From an uncultured SAR116 cluster alpha proteobacterium (GTDB lineage Bacteria; Pseudomonadota; Alphaproteobacteria; Puniceispirillales; Puniceispirillaceae), in the NCBI GenBank assembly GCA_902573725.1, contig CACGLE010000002.1, positions 1-64,000 of the forward strand: a DNA stretch of 64,000 nt, written 5' to 3'. How positions within the stretch are numbered: position 1 is the first letter of the stretch; each line of letters begins with the position of its first letter. Positions 20,919-30,292 of this stretch are shown here, in pieces. The position numbers and the translations under genes were made by a program. Under the pieces are notes generated by a model. It was not told where the DNA came from. It saw nothing but the letters and a program-made list of their open reading frames with translations, and did no database searches.

Positions 20919-22142
20919 TTATGTTTCAAAACCAATAATTAAATCGCCTAACATGTTTGCCGTATAGCATGCAAGAGTCCATCCTAAATGTCCATGACCG
21001 GTGTTATAAAAAATATTTGGTTCTTTGCCTTGCGAGACAAGGGGCATCATATTTGGCCTCATTGGTCTCAATCCAGCCCAAGGTTGGGCATCCTTAGTCG
21101 AAACTTCAGGAAAATTTGTTTCCACCCAGTTTTTAAGAGGTTTGATACGAGCGTCCAAAATATCCAAATTATGCCCGACTATTTCCGCAGTACCAGCAAC
21201 CCTAAATCTATTCTTCCCCAACCTTGAGGTAACTATTTTTGCTTCATCATCAAGTAAACTTACATTAGGAGCCTTTTTCTGAGAAATTAAGTCAGTTAAT
21301 GGGACTGTAATCGAATAACCTTTAACTGGATAAATATTTACCCTATCCCCAAGCATTTTTGCAAACTTGTGACTGGCAACACCTGCACAAATAACACACA
21401 TGTCGAAAGTTTCTATTTGGTCTTGAAAATCCTTGTGTTTGAATTCTATTTTTACTTCTGAACCCAATACTTTGATCGATTTTACATCTGCACTTTGTTG
21501 AAAATTGACACCACGATCCATTGCAACTCTTGCTAAATGAGATGTAAATTTATGGATATCACCTGTGGAGTCTGTTTTGGTGTAGTATCCACCTACAAAT
21601 TTTTTTTCTAAATTAGGCTCTATCGTTAAAATTTCATTCTCTGTCAATCTGCGACGCTCTAATCCTCCTAATGCTAAAAGTTCATTTACTCTGTGAGCAT
21701 GCTCAAATTCTCGGTGACTTTTATAAATGTGTAAAATACCACAATTTGATTTATCAAATTCTATTCCAGCATCATCAACAATTTTCTGCATATATTTGCG
21801 AGACTCAATTGCCATCTTAACAGTCTGTATAGTATTTTTTTTATAGTTTTTGGTTTGAAGCAAAAATTCGGCTAGCCAACTTAGTTTATGCCAATTAGGC
21901 CAAAAATTTATTTTGAGTGGAGCATCTTTTTTCAATAACCAAGTTACCGCTTTTAGAATGGTCCCAAAGTGATTCCAAACTTCTGCATTGCTAGCTGAAA
22001 GTTGCCCCCCATTAGCATAAGAAGTCACAATAGAGGGGTATCTCTGTTTTTCAAAAACAGTCACTTTATATCCAAGTTCACTCAATACAAATGCTGTGGT
22101 TACCCCAGTAACACCAGCTCCAATAACTGCAATTGTTTTCAT
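20919..22142 (-). CDS. dadA: FAD-dependent D-amino-acid dehydrogenase (DadA-like)
   Basis: IAVIGAGVTGVTTAF dinucleotide fold, VTSYANGGQLSASNAEVW, PWAGLRPMRPNMMPLV. Start set to ATG 22142 preceded by GGAG. Confidence 0.88.
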   Translation of the reverse strand: MKTIAVIGAGVTGVTTAFVLSELGYKVTVFEKQRYPSIVTSYANGGQLSASNAEVWNHFGTILKAVTWLLKKDAPLKINFWPNWHKLSWLAEFLLQTKNYKKNTIQTVKMAIESRKYMQKIVDDAGIEFDKSNCGILHIYKSHREFEHAHRVNELLALGGLERRRLTENEILTIEPNLEKKFVGGYYTKTDSTGDIHKFTSHLARVAMDRGVNFQQSADVKSIKVLGSEVKIEFKHKDFQDQIETFDMCVICAGVASHKFAKMLGDRVNIYPVKGYSITVPLTDLISQKKAPNVSLLDDEAKIVTSRLGKNRFRVAGTAEIVGHNLDILDARIKPLKNWVETNFPEVSTKDAQPWAGLRPMRPNMMPLVSQGKEPNIFYNTGHGHLGWTLACYTANMLGDLIIGFET

Positions 22143-22189
22143 TTCTAAAGACTCCAAGATGTACGTATGCCATCAATTGACATTCAAAA

Positions 22190-22402
22190 TACACCTCGCC
22201 TGTCTCTTTACCTGAGAGTTTCCCATAAGAAAATTTCTTTTCTACACAGTTTCCCCGTCGGTGGACTTTTTTCAGTCACTTTCCAGACTGTTCACACTGA
22301 TTGACCCTTTTGCCTGAGAGATTATGAGGCTTGTGCTCCTTCGGCGCTGTATATAAATCCTAAAACCTTAAGTTTATTAACAGACTCTCCCAATCAGCGT
22401 TT
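22190..22402 (-). promoter_or_regulatory. Tandem glycine riboswitch (two aptamers) in the dadA-like 5' leader
   Basis: Minus strand aptamer 1: gggagag...cagcgccgaaggagcacaagcctcataatctctcaggcaaaaggg; aptamer 2: gtctggaaag...ccaccgacggggaaac...gggaaactctcaggtaaagagacag. Both match the glycine riboswitch core and lie directly upstream of the gene. Confidence 0.93.
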
Positions 22403-22604
22403 CGAACGTTGTTATTTTATCATAGGGCTCATTTAAATACAATTGCCTTTAATTTTAGATGAAAAATATAAAAGTGTAACAATAGAATAAGGGTTTATAC
22501 TTTACAGGATAAAACTTTAACATTATAACCTAGCACGCTCGGCCTTACTGCTTTTAGGCTGTGTAACTTTTCTTTAAAATCACTTTATAAGAGGTAATTT
22601 AATC

Positions 22605-24611
22605 ATGACCAGCGCGTTTATTCCTGTTGCTCTTGGGGCGTTTGGCTTATTAGTCGCTTTTTTTGTTTATCAGTGGATCAAAAAATCACCCGTTGGCAGT
22701 GGGCCAGAAAAAGATATAGCTGATGAAATACACCTTGGCGCCATGGTATTTATGGCGAGCGAGTATAAGCGACTTGCAGTCTTTTGTTTAATTTGTATCA
22801 TTGCACTTTATGCTAGTTTAGGGGAAGGTACCGCTATAGCATTCGCGCTGGGAGCATTGTGTTCTGGTACAGCTGGTTACATTGGAATGTACACTGCTAC
22901 AAAAGCAAATGTTAGAACTGCTGTTGCCGCTAAAACTAAAGGAGCTTCTGATGCATTAAATGTTGCATTTTTTGGAGGCTCAATTATGGGTCTCACCGTA
23001 GCATCCATGGGTTTGTTGGGAATTGGCGTGCTATACGGATTTATGGGAGGTAGCTTACACGGCATTGAATCTATTGAAGGTTTCGCAATGGGAGGTTCTT
23101 CTGTAGCTCTATTTAGTCGTGTTGGTGGAGGTATATTCACTAAATCAGCAGATGTCGGAGCAGACCTGGTGGGCAAAGTTGAGGCCGGAATACCAGAGGA
23201 TGACCCTCGTAATCCAGCCGTCATTGCTGATAACGTTGGTGACAACGTTGGTGATGTAGCAGGCATGGGGTCTGATATTTTTGAATCATACTGTGGCGCT
23301 ATGATTGCATCTATGGCCCTAGCTGCATCAATGTCTATGGCTTCTTTAGAAGGTTTAGGGGGGGACAGAGCAGTATTGCAATTTATGCCCCTTGCTCTTG
23401 CATCCACTGGTCTTGTGTGTTCGTTGCTTGGTATTTTGTCAGTTCGTTTGTTCTCAAACAAAAGTGCTGATGTCGCCTTACGATTTGGTACTATTGGTTC
23501 AGCAGTAGTTTTTATTGCTGCGGCTTACTTTGTTATAACCAGCATGGGCGCATCCGTTGGCGTCTGGAATGCCGTGCTCGTCGGAGCAATTGGTGGTATT
23601 ATCGTTGGTTTAGTAACTGAATATTACACTGGGGGAGCACCTGTAAGAAAAATTGCTAAAGACGGTGAAACTGGTCCTGCAACCGTTATGATTTCAGGAC
23701 TGGCGATAGGAATGCAATCTGTAGCAATTCCTGTTCTAACTATCGCAGCAATTATATTCTTCGCAAATCTCTCAGCTGGACTTTATGGTGTTGGAATGGC
23801 TGCTGTCGGAATGTTAGCCACTGTTGGAATAACTATGGCAATTGATGCTTATGGTCCTGTAGCAGACAATGCCGGTGGCATCGCCGAAATGGCTGAAATG
23901 GGCTCAGAAACACGAGAGATAACTGATTCACTTGATGAGGTTGGTAATAGCACTGCTGCTATCGGAAAAGGGTTTGCAATTAGTGCTGCTGCTCTAGCTG
24001 CACTAGCTTTGATAAGTGCTTACATTGTAAAAGTTAGTAACGGAGACCCCGATTTTGTCCTAGCAATTAATGACCCCATCGTTTTAGTTGGTATGTTTAT
24101 AGGAGGTATTTTTCCTTTTATTGTTAGCTCTATCACAATGACTGCTGTTGGTGACGCTGCTTTCGAGATGATTATTGAAGTTCGTCGTCAATTCAAAGAA
24201 ATTCCTGGCCTTATGGAAGGAAAAGCAAAACCGGATACAGCAAGATGTGTTGATATCGCCACACGTGCTGCATTACGTCGAATGATCCTCCCAGGTTCAC
24301 TTGCTGTGCTTGCACCGGTTATTATTGGTTTTGGCCTTGGACCAAAAGCTCTCGGTGGTACATTAGGAGGAGCATTGATATGTTGTGTAATGATGGCACT
24401 TATGATGGCAAATGCTGGTGGAGCATGGGATAATGCAAAAAAACACGTAGAGAAGGGAAATTTTGGCGGTAAAGGCTCTGATGTGCATAAGGCAGCCGTG
24501 GTTGGAGATACCGTTGGAGATCCTCTTAAAGATACCTCTGGTCCTTCTATGAACATTTTAATCAATGTTATGGCCATTGTTAGTTTGGTAATTGCTCCAC
24601 TTCTTATTTGA
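22605..24611 (+). CDS. hppA: Membrane-bound ion-translocating pyrophosphatase
   Basis: [42 protein letters not shown] substrate motif and about 16 TM segments. Carries the K+-dependent-type motif [10 protein letters not shown]. Confidence 0.95.
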   Translation: MTSAFIPVALGAFGLLVAFFVYQWIKKSPVGSGPEKDIADEIHLGAMVFMASEYKRLAVFCLICIIALYASLGEGTAIAFALGALCSGTAGYIGMYTATKANVRTAVAAKTKGASDALNVAFFGGSIMGLTVASMGLLGIGVLYGFMGGSLHGIESIEGFAMGGSSVALFSRVGGGIFTKSADVGADLVGKVEAGIPEDDPRNPAVIADNVGDNVGDVAGMGSDIFESYCGAMIASMALAASMSMASLEGLGGDRAVLQFMPLALASTGLVCSLLGILSVRLFSNKSADVALRFGTIGSAVVFIAAAYFVITSMGASVGVWNAVLVGAIGGIIVGLVTEYYTGGAPVRKIAKDGETGPATVMISGLAIGMQSVAIPVLTIAAIIFFANLSAGLYGVGMAAVGMLATVGITMAIDAYGPVADNAGGIAEMAEMGSETREITDSLDEVGNSTAAIGKGFAISAAALAALALISAYIVKVSNGDPDFVLAINDPIVLVGMFIGGIFPFIVSSITMTAVGDAAFEMIIEVRRQFKEIPGLMEGKAKPDTARCVDIATRAALRRMILPGSLAVLAPVIIGFGLGPKALGGTLGGALICCVMMALMMANAGGAWDNAKKHVEKGNFGGKGSDVHKAAVVGDTVGDPLKDTSGPSMNILINVMAIVSLVIAPLLI

Positions 24612-24647
24612 TGAACATGTTGCATTTCTAAAATACTTTATTACGTT

Positions 24648-24676
24648 CGAAAAGGTAGGCTTACAGTCGGCCTTTT
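24648..24676 (+). terminator. Probable rho-independent terminator after hppA
   Basis: aaaaggtaggcttacagtcggccttttttaac: imperfect stem (AAAAGG/CCTTTT plus GGC/GTC) followed by a T-run. Confidence 0.5.
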
Positions 24677-24701
24677 TTAACTTCCACATAAAATTAAAAA
24701 A

Positions 24702-25817
24702 ATGAGCGAAGAAATTATAATTATCGGTAATAGTTTTAGTGGTCTTGGAGCGGCCATTGCCTTCGCTAAATATGGGCATAAAATCAAAGTCATAGCACCC
24801 AATAACAAGCCTCAACTTTTTGGTGGATTACAAATTGCACCAAACGGCTTAGCTGCCTTATCCAGTTTAGATTTAAAAGATGAAATATTAGATAAGGCGA
24901 CTAGGCTTTTAGCAGTGGAAATAAAATCTTTAGATTTGGCATCGACCCTTGCAAAAATATCGCTATCAGAAAACAAAACTACATACGTATCAATTGCACG
25001 CCAGGACCTTCATCAGACCTTATTAAGAATATGTTTAAAAAACCCCCTTATCAAATTTATTGATGCTAAAGTATCAGCCATTTCCCAAAAATTTAATAAC
25101 ACAACTTTAATTCTAGATAACTCCGATATTATCACCGCCCCCTTTGTAGTGGGTGCGGATGGCTGGGAAGGTAAGACAAGACAATTTGTAAATCCGACAG
25201 CCAGCCAAGTAAATTCTGGATATGCTATTTATAGAGGTATATTTCCTTCAAAAGACATTCCACCGGGTTTTTCTTTTCCAAATGTGCAATTATGGCTCGG
25301 TAATTCATGCCATTTAGTGTCCTACCCAATCCAAAATGGCAAAAATGTCAATTTTGTATTTTCATTTTCTGAAAGCGCTTTTTCTAAAAAGTCCATCCAA
25401 TCTATTTTATCCTGTCATCCAATTTTATCACTACTTGAAAAAAGAATGAAGGACTGGCAAATAATATCTGTAAAAACTAGTGAACCCTTATTCAACTGGC
25501 GCAGAGGTTCAGCAACATTAATAGGTGACGCAGCCCATCCTATGCCACCTCATTTAGCTCAGGGTGCTGGTCAATCGTTTATGGATATTGCATGTATTGA
25601 GACTCTTCTAGCAAAGGGATTTCGTGTTTCCGATACGTTAAATGAAATGATAAAAATACGTATGCCAGAAGCTCATTCTGTTGCTAGGAAAAGTCAAATA
25701 TCTGGAGATATTTTTCGCGCTAACGGACCTGTTGCAAACTTACGAAACCAGATAATTGGGTTAGCTGGGGAAAAAATTATAAATGAGTTTCTAAATGATT
25801 TATGGCAATTAGCCTAA
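24702..25817 (+). CDS. FAD-dependent aromatic-type monooxygenase (UbiH/PHBH superfamily)
   Basis: N-terminal FAD fold (IIIGNSFSGLGAAIAFAKYGH), GADGWEGKTRQ, GDAAHPMPPHLAQGAGQSFMD. Confidence 0.85.
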   Translation: MSEEIIIIGNSFSGLGAAIAFAKYGHKIKVIAPNNKPQLFGGLQIAPNGLAALSSLDLKDEILDKATRLLAVEIKSLDLASTLAKISLSENKTTYVSIARQDLHQTLLRICLKNPLIKFIDAKVSAISQKFNNTTLILDNSDIITAPFVVGADGWEGKTRQFVNPTASQVNSGYAIYRGIFPSKDIPPGFSFPNVQLWLGNSCHLVSYPIQNGKNVNFVFSFSESAFSKKSIQSILSCHPILSLLEKRMKDWQIISVKTSEPLFNWRRGSATLIGDAAHPMPPHLAQGAGQSFMDIACIETLLAKGFRVSDTLNEMIKIRMPEAHSVARKSQISGDIFRANGPVANLRNQIIGLAGEKIINEFLNDLWQLA

Positions 25818-25931
25818 AATATAGATATTTTTTAATTTAATTTCTGATACTTTCCTAGCCATTACTTGTTTTTGAGACGAATTACACCATGTCTTTATTT
25901 CATGTAATAAAAACATTAGTGAAGGTATTTT

Positions 25932-26495
25932 ATGAATATTAAGCATTTAAACTGGTTCCTTCTTATAATAACCACGATAAATTTAGGTATTTCATCTATG
26001 GCAAATGCTAAATCTGCATATGATTTTAATTTTGACTCAATTGAAGGAGGTATTATACCTCTATCTGATTTTACGGGTAATGTAATACTTCTTGTTAATA
26101 CTGCCTCTAAATGCGGGTTTACCAACCAGTATGAAGGGTTGCAGTCACTGTGGGACGAATTTAAATCAGATGGATTAGTAGTAATAGGCGTACCAAGCAA
26201 CGATTTTGGGGGACAAGAACCAGGTACAAATGTCCAGATTAAAAACTTTTGCGAGGTAAATTTTAACATAAACTTCCCAATGACTGCCAAAGCCATCGTT
26301 AAAGGAAACGGGGCGCACCCTTTCTATAAATGGGCTAATGACGAACTTGGTTGGAGAGCTCGTCCCAAATGGAATTTTCATAAATATCTTATCGGTAGAG
26401 ATGGTTCTTTACAGGGTTCTTTTTCATCTATGGTCAGCACGGAGTCATCAAAACTCCGAAATAAAATTACACAATTACTAAAAAATAAAATCTAA
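25932..26495 (+). CDS. Glutathione peroxidase (Cys type) with signal peptide
   Basis: LLVNTASKCGFTNQYEGLQSLW, GVPSNDFGGQEPG, WNFHKYLIGRDG. Confidence 0.92.
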   Translation: MNIKHLNWFLLIITTINLGISSMANAKSAYDFNFDSIEGGIIPLSDFTGNVILLVNTASKCGFTNQYEGLQSLWDEFKSDGLVVIGVPSNDFGGQEPGTNVQIKNFCEVNFNINFPMTAKAIVKGNGAHPFYKWANDELGWRARPKWNFHKYLIGRDGSLQGSFSSMVSTESSKLRNKITQLLKNKI

Positions 26496-26512
26496 AAACT
26501 ACTAAATATTTT

Positions 26513-27670
26513 TTAACGAGCTTCCAAAAGTACCCCAGTCCTCTCGGATAGGGCAGTCTTTCCTGCTATCTTTGCTATAGGTTGACCTCTCCAAATATAT
26601 TTTTGAAGCATCATAGAAAAAACAATACCACTAGTTCCTGCATATATTGGAACCTTAACACGATAAGCTTCTGGTCCATCTAATAAAAGTATGTTTGCAA
26701 TTAATTCTCCTTCTGTTACATCTTGACCAAGCTGGACTTCATAACAAACCAATCCAGTTACCTCTGATTTGATAATCTGAGTCGCATTAAATGGCAAAGC
26801 TGGTGGCATGGGAGAACATGTATTATCAGTTATTGAGTTAACAAATCCACGCGAACTAAAAAACCCCATTAAATTTTCTGCATCTTTTCTATTTAAAGAT
26901 ATTTCAACATCAACTAATCCTCGATATTCCAGCGTTGCGGATAGTACTGGCTTTGGAATGGGTTTATCTGGACAACGCCTTTGCATATCTATCCATAACC
27001 TTGGCCAAATTTCATCGAAAGAACCCCCACCTGAATTTTCCGCCGTTAAAGTTACATAGGAACCCATCCAGTCAGATAGGTCTTGGTATTCAGGCATTAA
27101 TTGCGGAACAATATAAATATGGTTTAATGCTTGAACGTCGCAATGCAAATCCAAAACTACATCGCAACCCACTGCTATTTTAATTATTTCAAGCCGGAGT
27201 CTTTCTAAAGCGGTTATCGGTTTCTGGTTTGATATCCATTTTTCTACCGCTGATAAAACTTTGTTTTTGTTTTCTTCAACATCTTGCGTTAAATTTTTAA
27301 TTATTTCTCCATCTTCACTAATGATGCATTCTGCAAGGTCTGGCCAATTACGATTAAAGTTTATTCCAGTGGAAAAATCGAACCTACCACTATGACGGTG
27401 ATTATAAATCTGTGCCATTCCGATTGGGTTTACCATGGGAAAAACAAAAAATTCAGCATTAAGTTTTCCCAACTTATCTACCGTCTCCAACATCTCTAGT
27501 AAATAGTGCAAAATGAGCGTTCCTGGCTGCTCATCTGCATGTAGGCCCGCCTGTAAAAATATTTTAGGAACATCACTTTTCCCATCCGGGGCAAAATGAT
27601 AATAAGATAAATTATAAAAAGAGCCTGCTGTATCAGCCTGTAATTGAATCTTTAGATGCTCAACGCTTAT
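26513..27670 (-). CDS. Succinylglutamate desuccinylase/aspartoacylase-family deacylase; probable ATA start
   Basis: The ORF track begins at an internal TTG (27511). The same frame stays open upstream and encodes SVEHLKIQLQADTAGSFYNLSYYHFAPDGKSDVPKIFLQAGLHADEQPGTLI, which includes the HxDE zinc-ligand motif. A GGGAGG SD precedes an ATA codon at 27670. Confidence 0.82.
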   Translation of the reverse strand: MSVEHLKIQLQADTAGSFYNLSYYHFAPDGKSDVPKIFLQAGLHADEQPGTLILHYLLEMLETVDKLGKLNAEFFVFPMVNPIGMAQIYNHRHSGRFDFSTGINFNRNWPDLAECIISEDGEIIKNLTQDVEENKNKVLSAVEKWISNQKPITALERLRLEIIKIAVGCDVVLDLHCDVQALNHIYIVPQLMPEYQDLSDWMGSYVTLTAENSGGGSFDEIWPRLWIDMQRRCPDKPIPKPVLSATLEYRGLVDVEISLNRKDAENLMGFFSSRGFVNSITDNTCSPMPPALPFNATQIIKSEVTGLVCYEVQLGQDVTEGELIANILLLDGPEAYRVKVPIYAGTSGIVFSMMLQKYIWRGQPIAKIAGKTALSERTGVLLEAR

Positions 27671-27706
27671 TTTTACCTCCCGATCTTATGAAAGTGAACC
27701 TTTTCA

Positions 27707-28549
27707 TTACCTCAATATATTTATTGATATTTGGATTTTTGCTCTCTGCTCAACATCAAGGTGTCTGTTTAAATACTTATTAGCAACCCCAAAAATAAAA
27801 ATTATGACCAATGTTAATAATATGAAATACATCGCCACTATTGGATAAGGCAGAAACGGATTAAATGTCTTATCTGAAAAATAATTAGCGTAATATAATG
27901 CGTCACCAGACTGCCTCCAGGCTGGAAAGCCAGAGAAAAAAATTAGTGATGTAGCATGAAATAGAAAAATAGCTTCATTAGTATATGAGGGCCAAGCCAG
28001 ACGTAACATAGAGGGCCAAATAATACGCCAGAATTTACTCCATCCAGTTATGCCATATGCCTCCGCTGCTTCTAATTCACCGGAGGGAACAGAGCGAATT
28101 GCACCGTAAAATATTTCTGCTGAATATGCAGCAGTATTGAAAAAAAGTACGATTAACCCGCCAAGCCAAGCTCTTGTGAGCCAGCGTGTTTCAGCAGATA
28201 ATGTTATGAATCCTAAATCAAATTCAATGCCGACTTTAGGTAGAAGTACAAAAAACTCATAAGCGAAGAAAAATTGAATAAAAAGAGGAGACCCTCTAAA
28301 CACAAAAATGATACTTTCAGATGGTATTCTTAAAAGTGCAAGCTTATGGTTTTTGCCTACAGCAAGAATTATTGAAAACCAAAAACCAAAAAAAACAGCA
28401 ATTATTCCAAAATAAATATTCCAAATTAACCCAGAGCCAATTAATACAACCTGTTCACATATCGTAATATCAGTTTTTGGCAAGATACGTTCACCAATCC
28501 CAATTGAACGCAGACCATAATCCTGTAATGTTGCCCAACAAGAGCTCAT
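27707..28549 (-). CDS. Polar amino-acid ABC transporter permease (HisM/ArtM family)
   Basis: GSPLFIQFFFAYEF, AEIFYGAIRSVPSGELEAAEAYGITGWSKFWRIIWPSMLRLAWPSYTNE. Confidence 0.9.
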   Translation of the reverse strand: MSSCWATLQDYGLRSIGIGERILPKTDITICEQVVLIGSGLIWNIYFGIIAVFFGFWFSIILAVGKNHKLALLRIPSESIIFVFRGSPLFIQFFFAYEFFVLLPKVGIEFDLGFITLSAETRWLTRAWLGGLIVLFFNTAAYSAEIFYGAIRSVPSGELEAAEAYGITGWSKFWRIIWPSMLRLAWPSYTNEAIFLFHATSLIFFSGFPAWRQSGDALYYANYFSDKTFNPFLPYPIVAMYFILLTLVIIFIFGVANKYLNRHLDVEQRAKIQISINILR

Positions 28550-28551
28550 CC

Positions 28552-29433
28552 TTAATATCCTTGTAGCTCTTTGCCAGCCATTGTTGCCTGACCTTTGCTT
28601 AATTTTATTTGAAGCCGTTTTAGCACCTTACTACTTGCCCATGTCATTAATAAATAAAACACCAATAACCCAGCAAAATAATAGACCCTCCAATCTGGAT
28701 GGGGATAAGCATACATAGAGGTCTTAGAACCACCAAGCTCTCGTGCCCAATACACTATATCCTCAACTCCCAGTAAAAATAATAGAGGCGTTGCTTTAAT
28801 TAATATCATCCATAAATTTGATAAACCAGGAATTGCATATATCCACATTTGGGGCACTAAAATTCGCCAAAAAATTTGTTTTTGCGTAAATCCAAAAGCA
28901 GCACCGGTTTCTGTTTGCGTCTTGGGAACTGCTCTCATAGCCCCACTTAAAACATTGCCCGCAAAAGCACCAAAAACAATTGCAAAAGCAATTAATGCTA
29001 ATGTAAATGCGTAAAGCTGATGTACCCACAATTCTGCTGTTGATAAAGGTAGTTTAGCTGACTTACAAACAACGAAATCTGTACCCTGCCATATTGGTTC
29101 CACTACATCAAAGCATATTATTTTATGACGAATAAATTCAAAAAACTGGTCGAGTGCTAAAGGCACAAACAAAAAGAAAACTACATCTGGTATACCCCTA
29201 ACCATATTAATATAGCACTTCGAAAATATTTGAATAATCCAGTTAGATGAGCGCGTGCCGATTGTAGCAACAAATCCAAACAACAGAGATAAGGGAGCAG
29301 CAATTGCCAGCAACACCAAAACGACTAAAAATGATACGTAAAACGCAAAATGTTTAGCGGTAGTTAAATAACATATTACCCAGAAAAACTCCGTTAATGT
29401 CGATGGATCTGCACAAACATTAAACATTGGCAA
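28552..29433 (-). CDS. Polar amino-acid ABC transporter permease (HisQ/ArtQ family)
   Basis: NMVRGIPDVVFFLFVP, GAMRAVPKTQTETGAAFGFTQKQIFWRILVPQMW. Confidence 0.9.
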   Translation of the reverse strand: MPMFNVCADPSTLTEFFWVICYLTTAKHFAFYVSFLVVLVLLAIAAPLSLLFGFVATIGTRSSNWIIQIFSKCYINMVRGIPDVVFFLFVPLALDQFFEFIRHKIICFDVVEPIWQGTDFVVCKSAKLPLSTAELWVHQLYAFTLALIAFAIVFGAFAGNVLSGAMRAVPKTQTETGAAFGFTQKQIFWRILVPQMWIYAIPGLSNLWMILIKATPLLFLLGVEDIVYWARELGGSKTSMYAYPHPDWRVYYFAGLLVFYLLMTWASSKVLKRLQIKLSKGQATMAGKELQGY

Positions 29434-29479
29434 TCCTTTTATCTGGGAATTAACTAATATTGACTAAAACTAATGGTTT

Positions 29480-29515
29480 GGTAAGACGCAGACCAACATA
29501 AATCTACGTCTTACC
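29480..29515 (-). repeat. Intra-operonic hairpin between the amino-acid SBP and permease genes
   Basis: Perfect 9-bp inverted repeat ggtaagacg (29480-29488) / cgtcttacc (29507-29515), plus an inner AGA/TCT extension. Confidence 0.7.
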
Positions 29516-29522
29516 TCCTTTT

Positions 29523-30254
29523 TTATTTGCAATCGGGAAAAGTTTCACTGATTTCCCATTCAGTAATTAGAGAATTCAATGAACCATCATCGCACATTGA
29601 GTTGATTGCTGAATTAAATTTATCTTTCAAAGAAGAATCTGATTTACGAATACCCATTCCAACGCCTCCACCAATAAAAACGCTGTCACCCGCAAAACTT
29701 AACTCACCACCTGATTCCTCTACAAAAGGTTTTAAAAATGCATCATCAGCAAGAACAGCATCTGCTTCACCATTTCTAACAGCGGCGATTGTTTCATCAG
29801 GTGTAGCAAATTCTACCAAAGTGGCTCCAGAATCGACTATATAACTTGCCTGTATTGTTCCAGTTTGAGCTGCTATCACACCGGATTTTAAATTAACAGA
29901 CGCTCCTGATAATGTAACGTATGTTGAAGGGTCTGGCATAGTATACGGCCTGGTAAAATCGATTTCTTTCATACGCTCTTCCGTGATAGACATACCAGCT
30001 ATTATAGTATCGTAATTTCCCCCTTTTAAGTTTGGAATAATTGAGTCCCAATCATTCTTTACCCAAGCGCAGTCAAGATTTGCCCGCTTACATAATTCGT
30101 TTCCTAGGTCAATTTCAAATCCTATAAATTGGCCATTATCATCAATGCCGTTATAAGGCATATAGGCACCTTCTGTACCCATTCGAACAGTATCTGCATA
30201 GACTGTGCTTATTGCAAAACTTGCAAAAACAGCTGCAATTAGAATTTTTTTCAT
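29523..30254 (-). CDS. Polar amino-acid ABC substrate-binding protein (lysine/arginine/ornithine-like)
   Basis: Signal peptide, MGTEGAYMPYNGIDDNGQFIGFEIDLGNELCKRA, DWDSIIPNLKGGNYDTIIAGMSIT. Confidence 0.93.
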   Translation of the reverse strand: MKKILIAAVFASFAISTVYADTVRMGTEGAYMPYNGIDDNGQFIGFEIDLGNELCKRANLDCAWVKNDWDSIIPNLKGGNYDTIIAGMSITEERMKEIDFTRPYTMPDPSTYVTLSGASVNLKSGVIAAQTGTIQASYIVDSGATLVEFATPDETIAAVRNGEADAVLADDAFLKPFVEESGGELSFAGDSVFIGGGVGMGIRKSDSSLKDKFNSAINSMCDDGSLNSLITEWEISETFPDCK

Positions 30255-30292
30255 AACATTTCTCCTATCTAAACATTTAAGTGCATTTCAAT

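Noticed and set aside
22877-23461. 194-aa antisense ORF opposite hppA, and 24188-24625
   Set aside because: Low-complexity P/A/T/S-rich translations typical of shadow ORFs opposite Ala/Gly-rich membrane proteins.
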